Assembly: GCF_900142475.1 (NCBI RefSeq) | Contig: NZ_FRAY01000004.1 | Span: forward strand, 248,001 to 312,000 | Length of the DNA stretch: 64,000 bases | DNA from: Fibrobacter sp. UWH4 | GTDB lineage: Bacteria; Fibrobacterota; Fibrobacteria; Fibrobacterales; Fibrobacteraceae | Reading direction: 5' to 3' | Part shown: positions 59,697 through 64,000 of the stretch, piece by piece | Numbering within the stretch: position 1 is the stretch's first letter | Layout of the letters: each line of letters opens with the position of its first letter | Position numbers and translations under genes: made by a program | Notes under the pieces: generated by a model | The model's input: only the letters and a program-made list of their open reading frames with translations | The model's database searches: none | Told to the model about the DNA's origin: nothing

Positions 59697-61745
59697 ATGA
59701 AAACGATTTGGAATAAGTTTACCAAAATTACGTACAAAAAAACGATTCTCGGCATCGTCGGATGTCTCGCGTTGCTCTCTCCCGCATACGCAGAAGAATG
59801 CGATGTTGAAGCAATGGACGCTTTCGCCTATGAAGACTGCGTCAAGGCAAAATCCGGTGGAACCGTTTCTACAACGGACTTCGGCGACAAGGCCTCCCCC
59901 CAAAAGAATAGTGGGATTGACAACGCCGACGGAATGGAAACAAAGATGGTCCTCAAGCCGGATGCGCCGACCTACCGTCCGTTCGAACGCGACGCCTATT
60001 TGACTTCGAGTTTTGGCGAAAACCGCGGAACCCGTTACCACGCCGGTTTTGACTATTCCACCCAAATGGAAGAAGGCTGGCCGATCTACGCCCCCGAAGA
60101 CGGCAAGGTGATCGAACTCCGCGTATCGCCCTTCCACTACGGAAAGTTGATGCTTTTCAAGGGCAAGAGCGGCAAGACCTGGGCTTTTGCGCACCAGAGC
60201 AGCTTCGGCAAGCTGGACGACCAGATTATCAAGAAACAGTATTCCTCCAAGAAAAACGATGTCATTGTAAAACCGGGAACAAGCTACAAGAAAGGCGACA
60301 CACTGACCTTCGCGGGCAGCACCGGAATCGGTAACCCGCACCTACACCTGGAAGTGCGCCTGGACAACGACCGCATCATCAACCCTGCACTCGCAGGCGT
60401 CGCCGTCGCAGACACGATGGCCCCGCAGATTTTCGGAATCGCCGTTTGGCAGGGCAACCATCTCGCCATCACCACGCCCGAAGCAATCGACAAGGGTTGC
60501 GTCGAAACTCCGGTCAAGAACGAATTCAACCTGAGCATGGCCGTGAAAATCGCCGACTACAGCCGCGAGCCCAAGGAAAACCCGATGTCGGTCCGCCGCA
60601 TCACGGTATGGCGCTACGACGAAAAGATTTTTGACGAAAGGCTCGACACGCTCCGCTACAGCAGGATGTCGCAGATTCGCGACCAACTCCTGTGGGCCGA
60701 AGAAGCCGACACCGCCGGCGACTGGCACGTCATCAACGCGAAACTCGCCCCCCTTTCGACCTACAGGCTCGAAGTGGAAGACTTCAACGGCAATACGACC
60801 AGCAAGAAATTCACCTTCCACGGTCGCTGCAAGAGCGACAAGCCGCTCCCGTTGACCAAGGTGCAGACATCTCCCCTGTTCACCTTCCTCAGCCGCCCGA
60901 TGCTAGACCTGTTCCGTTGCGAAAACGGGATGAAGTTCACCGCACTTGCCAAGGACCAGGTAATCGAAGAAGACATGTGCAAGGCGTTCAAGCATAGGCC
61001 CATCACTGTCGGACGACTTCTCGAAATCTACCCCGAAATGACGAACATCCATTACGCGGCCGACGCAGGCTCCACCGGCGACGGCAAGGCGGTCGACGAG
61101 ACCATCGCCATCTATTCCTTCAACCAGTATCAAAAGAGCGTCAACTGGACCACAAAAATTGGCGACATCGGCGTCACGCAAAAAATCACGGGAATTCCCA
61201 CCGGACGCGACACAACGAAAAAGATACTCGCTGTCACGCGTACCCATACCGACAGTCTCGACTTCCTGGAATTCCACCCGAAGGGGATGCAACTCAAGAA
61301 TTGGACAGTCTGCGTCGAGAACAGCGAAAACAATCACCCGCTCTACTGGCTAGGCGAAACGAGCCGCAACTGGTTCATCTTCAGCAAGCAGACCAAGGGC
61401 AAGAACCGCTGCGCCACGACCAACGAACTGCGCGACATCGCAAACATCAACAACGAAGAGGCTCCGACACTCGGATTCCCCTACTGGGGTGACATGTTTA
61501 TCGGTGGTATCCGCCAGCCCGCGCTCCGAATTCCGCTGATGTTCAAGTACGACGGAGTTGCCGACGGCAATTCCATCACCGTAACAGTCGGTAAGAAATG
61601 GGTCGCTGCAGAATATGATTCCGAACCCCGCGAAATCGTTATCGAAGGAGAAAAGCTCCCCGAAGCGGGCGGCACCTTCAACCTCAAGATTGTCGACGAG
61701 GCCGGCCACAAGGCCAGCTACGACGTGGACGTTCCTGAGCTTTAA
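59697..61745 (+). CDS. Large secreted M23-domain protein
   Basis: 682 residues. Signal peptide about 1-32 (ending SPAYA). An M23/LytM domain spans about 95-230: SFGENRGTRYHAGFDYST with the zinc His and Asp, AFAHQSSF, and HLHLEVRLDN. The remaining 450 residues (PQIFGIAVWQGNHL..., EDFNGNTTSKKFTF, and a C-terminal Ig-like KIVDEAGHKASYDVDVP) resemble the long periplasmic M23 proteins of Bacteroidetes, in which the extra beta domains follow the peptidase. The metal site looks complete. Role: wall hydrolysis or an endopeptidase scaffold. It converges with the aminotransferase. Confidence 0.82.
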   Translation: MKTIWNKFTKITYKKTILGIVGCLALLSPAYAEECDVEAMDAFAYEDCVKAKSGGTVSTTDFGDKASPQKNSGIDNADGMETKMVLKPDAPTYRPFERDAYLTSSFGENRGTRYHAGFDYSTQMEEGWPIYAPEDGKVIELRVSPFHYGKLMLFKGKSGKTWAFAHQSSFGKLDDQIIKKQYSSKKNDVIVKPGTSYKKGDTLTFAGSTGIGNPHLHLEVRLDNDRIINPALAGVAVADTMAPQIFGIAVWQGNHLAITTPEAIDKGCVETPVKNEFNLSMAVKIADYSREPKENPMSVRRITVWRYDEKIFDERLDTLRYSRMSQIRDQLLWAEEADTAGDWHVINAKLAPLSTYRLEVEDFNGNTTSKKFTFHGRCKSDKPLPLTKVQTSPLFTFLSRPMLDLFRCENGMKFTALAKDQVIEEDMCKAFKHRPITVGRLLEIYPEMTNIHYAADAGSTGDGKAVDETIAIYSFNQYQKSVNWTTKIGDIGVTQKITGIPTGRDTTKKILAVTRTHTDSLDFLEFHPKGMQLKNWTVCVENSENNHPLYWLGETSRNWFIFSKQTKGKNRCATTNELRDIANINNEEAPTLGFPYWGDMFIGGIRQPALRIPLMFKYDGVADGNSITVTVGKKWVAAEYDSEPREIVIEGEKLPEAGGTFNLKIVDEAGHKASYDVDVPEL

Positions 61746-61752
61746 CTTCTAA

Positions 61753-61787
61753 GAAAACGCCCTGCGCAAAATGAGTTGCGCAAGGCC
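61753..61787 (-). terminator. Terminator of the aminotransferase gene
   Basis: GCCCTGCGCAA (61759-61769) pairs with TTGCGCAAGGC (61776-61786), one mismatch; the minus strand then reads GTTTTCTT. It may also act weakly for the plus-strand M23 gene. Confidence 0.75.
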
Positions 61788-61801
61788 AAAAAAGTCGGAA
61801 T

Positions 61802-63211
61802 TTAGCGGTCAGCCATGCGGCGGACCGCTTCTTTAAATAATGCAGGCTCTTGCAGCAAGCTGATTACGACCCAGCCATCCTCGTCGAAGTCGAAGAAGAA
61901 GCCGGGCTGCACCAGCACATGCTTTTCGCGGAGCAAGCGAAGCGTGAGATCCTCGTCGTCTTCGCCGAGGCGCACGACAGCATACCAGCCGCCGAGAACC
62001 TCGGGACAGTACTTTGCAGGGAACGCTTCACGGAGCGTCTGCCAGTTTTGCAAGAGACGTTCCTTGACGCGCGATTCGTAGGCGGCGGACTGTTTGAGGA
62101 GCGCGGAGCCGAGAGCCTGTGCCGGGGCTGATACACTCAAGTAGGCATCTTCCACAAATTCGAGCGCCGCGCGGATTTCTTCAAAGCGCTCGCGGGGCGC
62201 GTAGAAAGCCATCCAGCCGAGCTTGAGCTGCGGGGAACCTACGGCCTTGCTTAAGCCGTTCAGCCAAAAGATGGGGCACTTGGGACCGTTTTCGGGAAGG
62301 TTGATGAAATCGCCGCCGCCCGCATCCCAAAAATCATTAAACCTGCAATGTATGGATTCCCTCCCTTCGGTCAAGAATGACTTGGAAGGCGAAGATTGCG
62401 ACAACGACGGTTCAGGAGGACACAATCCAAAAACATACTTCCAAGTGCGCGAGACTTTATCCGAGAACGCATAATCACCGAAGACTTCGTCCACCACGAG
62501 AATCATGTCGTTTTCTTCGCAAAAACGGACCGCCGCATTCCATTCTTCGCGAGAAACGCAATGCCCCGTCGGATTATGCGGAGAGACCAGCAGCAGAATT
62601 TTCGCACGCTCCGGCGCTGCAAGCAGGCTGTCGGTATCGAGAACATAGCGGAACGAGTTCACTTCGGCAGGCTCAGTGAACTTATGATTTGCCTTCGGCT
62701 CCAGAACGGCACTCTTTTTAAGGTCCCTGAGCTTTGCCGAAGGGCCCTTCCGCTCTCGTCTAAGTTGCAAAAAATACGGCGCACATTCCAGGTGTTCCAA
62801 CTGCGCAAGCGTATCGAGCAGCGGATATCCCGGCATCGGCGTCAGAATCACATCGCCCGGATCGCAGAATGTCTTGAACAAGACCGAGTATGCTTCGCTC
62901 GTACTAGCAGTCAGAATAATCTGACCCGCCGTAAAGTTACCGCCGCGTTCGCGATAGTACTCCACCACTGCTTCACGCGCAGACTTCCAGCCCGCCGCAT
63001 CTGGATTCCAGCAACCGAAAGATTCGCGGCCTTCATCAACCGCCGCATTCAAGTCTATCGGCAAGCCAGCACGAACAGGACTGCTTACCGTCATGTCAAT
63101 AAATGAAAGACCGTCCTCGGCAGCATCCTTTTTCGCGCACGCCTTCGCGCGTTCCAGTTCGGCAAAGAACGGCGACGGCGAAAGATCTTTAGGGAGTCGG
63201 GAAGAAAACAT
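61802..63211 (-). CDS. Class I/II aminotransferase with two repeat-derived insertions
   Basis: 469 residues, against about 385-400 for the family. PLP fold motifs: SSPVRAGLP-like start, TASTSEAYSVLFK, SPHNPTGHCVSREEW, VVDEVFGDYAF and the PLP Lys in WLNGLSKAVGSPQLKLGW, with a C-terminal VVISLLQEP. The substrate is unknown. Two stretches are foreign: about 36 residues from RRERKGPSAKLRDLKKSAVL to before FRYVLD, encoded by an inverted repeat at 62662-62743, and about 50 residues from LCPPEPSLSQSSPSKSFLTE onward, holding the GGATTCC...GAATGAC repeat at 62352-62381. Frame is kept. The ATG at 63211 overlaps the upstream stop by one base (TGATG). Confidence 0.85.
   Translation of the reverse strand: MFSSRLPKDLSPSPFFAELERAKACAKKDAAEDGLSFIDMTVSSPVRAGLPIDLNAAVDEGRESFGCWNPDAAGWKSAREAVVEYYRERGGNFTAGQIILTASTSEAYSVLFKTFCDPGDVILTPMPGYPLLDTLAQLEHLECAPYFLQLRRERKGPSAKLRDLKKSAVLEPKANHKFTEPAEVNSFRYVLDTDSLLAAPERAKILLLVSPHNPTGHCVSREEWNAAVRFCEENDMILVVDEVFGDYAFSDKVSRTWKYVFGLCPPEPSLSQSSPSKSFLTEGRESIHCRFNDFWDAGGGDFINLPENGPKCPIFWLNGLSKAVGSPQLKLGWMAFYAPRERFEEIRAALEFVEDAYLSVSAPAQALGSALLKQSAAYESRVKERLLQNWQTLREAFPAKYCPEVLGGWYAVVRLGEDDEDLTLRLLREKHVLVQPGFFFDFDEDGWVVISLLQEPALFKEAVRRMADR
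62352..62381. repeat. GGATTCCCTCCC...GAATGAC repeat, intragenic copy
   Basis: 27 of 30 bases match 53519-53548. It lies within an insertion of about 150 bases in the aminotransferase gene. Confidence 0.75.
62662..62743. repeat. Imperfect inverted repeat CTTCGGCAGGCTCAGTGAAC...GGTCCCTGAGCTTTGCCGAAGG, intragenic
   Basis: The two arms (62662-62681 and 62722-62743) pair across a 40-base loop. The words match the widespread GGTCCCTGAGC...GCCGAAGGGCC type of bacterial intergenic repeat, here inside coding DNA. Confidence 0.7.
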
Positions 63212-63549
63212 CACTTCTTCCGATTAAAGAATCCGAGAAGCGCCACCGAGATAAGCATCCCCGCAGGGAGCACCACCGCAATCGTCAAAAGCAGCAACTT
63301 CTGAAAATCGGTAAGGCCCTTGAGCGAATTTTTGAAATCCTTGAACTTTGCAAACAAGCCTGTTTTGCCGCCCGAGGTGGAGCCGTCGGATTCCTGGCCC
63401 AAGTCCTCGGAACCCGCAAAGGCCTCCCCCTTCGGGAGCATCGCAAACAACTTCGACGCCGATTCCTTGACGGGACCGACATACTGGCCCGCTTTTTCGC
63501 GGACCTTGTCGTAGCGCTTCTTAAAAGGGCGTTTCAGTTGTTCGAGCAT
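63211..63549 (-). CDS. Small single-pass membrane protein of unknown function
   Basis: 112 residues: a basic N-terminal helix (LKRPFKKRYDKVREKAGQYV), a Gly/Ser/Asp-rich middle, and one C-terminal transmembrane segment (LLLLTIAVVLPAGMLISVALLGFF) ending in RKK, so the bulk may lie in the cytoplasm or be a tail-anchored form. GGGAG seven bases before the ATG at 63549 supports this start over 63555. It is coupled with the aminotransferase by a TGATG overlap. No family recognised. Confidence 0.6.
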   Translation of the reverse strand: MLEQLKRPFKKRYDKVREKAGQYVGPVKESASKLFAMLPKGEAFAGSEDLGQESDGSTSGGKTGLFAKFKDFKNSLKGLTDFQKLLLLTIAVVLPAGMLISVALLGFFNRKK

Positions 63550-63599
63550 AGTCATTCTCCCATGGATTGCTTCACCCCTTCGGGGTTCGCAACGACGAT

Positions 63600-64000
63600 T
63601 TATACCTTCTTGTACAAGAGGTTCACGCCGCCGAAGAGAGCGCGCATGTTGGCCTTGAGCGTATCGCTAGACACACCACGACCTTCGACCTCGACATCAC
63701 CAGCCTTCAAGAGCATGCGGCTAAGCCCGCGGCCCGCCCACATCTTGTCCTTTTCGGGCACAACAAGCTGGCGGTATTTGACGAGTTCCACCGGCATACC
63801 GATTTCGCGCATGAGCATGAGAGCCGCCTCGATCGGGCCTTCGGCCGTCACGGACTTTACCAAAGATTCGCCATCTTTCTTGAAGTGGAAAATGAAGCGG
63901 TTTTCGTCGGGAATGACCTCGATGTTGTTGAACACCAGACGGCCGTTCACATTTACGAAATGCTCGCGGAACACATCCAGCACGCGTTCGGCAGACAGTT
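63600..64000 (-). CDS. C-terminal part of a LeuA-like (2-isopropylmalate synthase type) protein, 5' end outside window
   Basis: The frame is open through the right edge (LSAERVLDVFREHF upstream of the first possible start), so only the last ~133 residues are visible. Blocks VKSVTAEGPIEAALMLMREIG, PVELVKYRQLVVPEKD and EGRGVSSDTLKANMRALFGGVNLLYKK resemble in order and spacing the allosteric dimer domain at the end of 2-isopropylmalate/homocitrate synthases (GPIDAF, V.DY.EH, GVGxDxxxAS...A.N). I infer a leucine-pathway enzyme, consistent with ilvBN nearby, but the catalytic part is not in the window, so this is tentative. Confidence 0.45.
   Translation of the reverse strand, partial: LSAERVLDVFREHFVNVNGRLVFNNIEVIPDENRFIFHFKKDGESLVKSVTAEGPIEAALMLMREIGMPVELVKYRQLVVPEKDKMWAGRGLSRMLLKAGDVEVEGRGVSSDTLKANMRALFGGVNLLYKKV

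Overview
The window reads as a chromosomal stretch of a fibre-degrading bacterium of the phylum Fibrobacterota, most likely Fibrobacter. Signs are polyserine (SSSS) linkers in secreted enzymes, a fibro-slime domain lipoprotein, pectin-side-chain enzymes with CBM35-like modules and C-terminal secretion-tail domains, a giant OmpA protein with Cys/Asp repeats, and Gram-negative envelope genes. Species is not determinable from the sequence alone. No phage, IS transposase, CRISPR array or rRNA was seen.

Layout. 1-4744 (minus): rhamnogalacturonan-I degradation pair, a PL11-type lyase followed by a CE12-type acetylesterase that runs off the left edge. 5035-9132 (plus): YihY-type membrane protein, small outer-membrane protein, short UvrA-like ABC ATPase. 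9156-18416 (minus): SDR epimerase, Fe-alcohol dehydrogenase, a FIST-GGDEF-HD-GYP protein broken by one amber codon, proB, RapA-like helicase. 18555-23834: GYF-RDD protein, then a small surface-glycan locus (one GT4, two GT2, a Wzi-like outer-membrane protein). 23854-32244 (minus): PTS EIIA domain, AmgK-like sugar kinase, ribD, rhodanese lipoprotein, PAS protein, beta-barrel protein, lamin-tail-domain protein, M23 peptidase, Nif3-like protein. 32440-33630 (plus): metK. 33791-37258 (minus): MBOAT acyltransferase, small secreted protein, fibro-slime lipoprotein. 37385-49436 (minus): a very dense run, thyA-folA-GGDEF-MgtC-phosphatase-ResB/CcsA-small ORF-rsgA-membrane protein-outer-membrane protein-nadD-rluA, ending at tRNA-Asn and a terminator. 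49554-53440 (minus): small ORF, OmpA repeat protein, radC. 53930-58020 (plus): ilvB-ilvN, then a Ser-rich lipoprotein translationally coupled to a radical SAM/SPASM enzyme whose first cluster cysteine is separated from the others by a one-base frameshift. 58267-61745 (plus): ffh and a large M23 protein. 61802-64000 (minus): aminotransferase, one-TM protein, and the end of a LeuA-like gene.

Three themes cross gene boundaries. First, short intergenic repeats (GAATTCGGAATT type, GGAAGTA/GAGGT type, GTCATTC...GAATCCAT type, AGATCCTTCGACT...GCTCAGGATGACACC type) occur between genes and also as apparent in-frame insertions inside conserved proteins (UvrA-like, RsgA, aminotransferase twice, perhaps RapA). 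Second, many genes without a Shine-Dalgarno carry a TAnnTT box 6-8 bases before the start codon, which suggests leaderless transcripts from FCB-type promoters. Third, two otherwise intact genes are interrupted by a single change. The best candidate for an undescribed system is the lipoprotein plus radical SAM/SPASM pair at 56320-58020, which resembles a peptide-modification (RiPP-like) module with a surface-anchored substrate.
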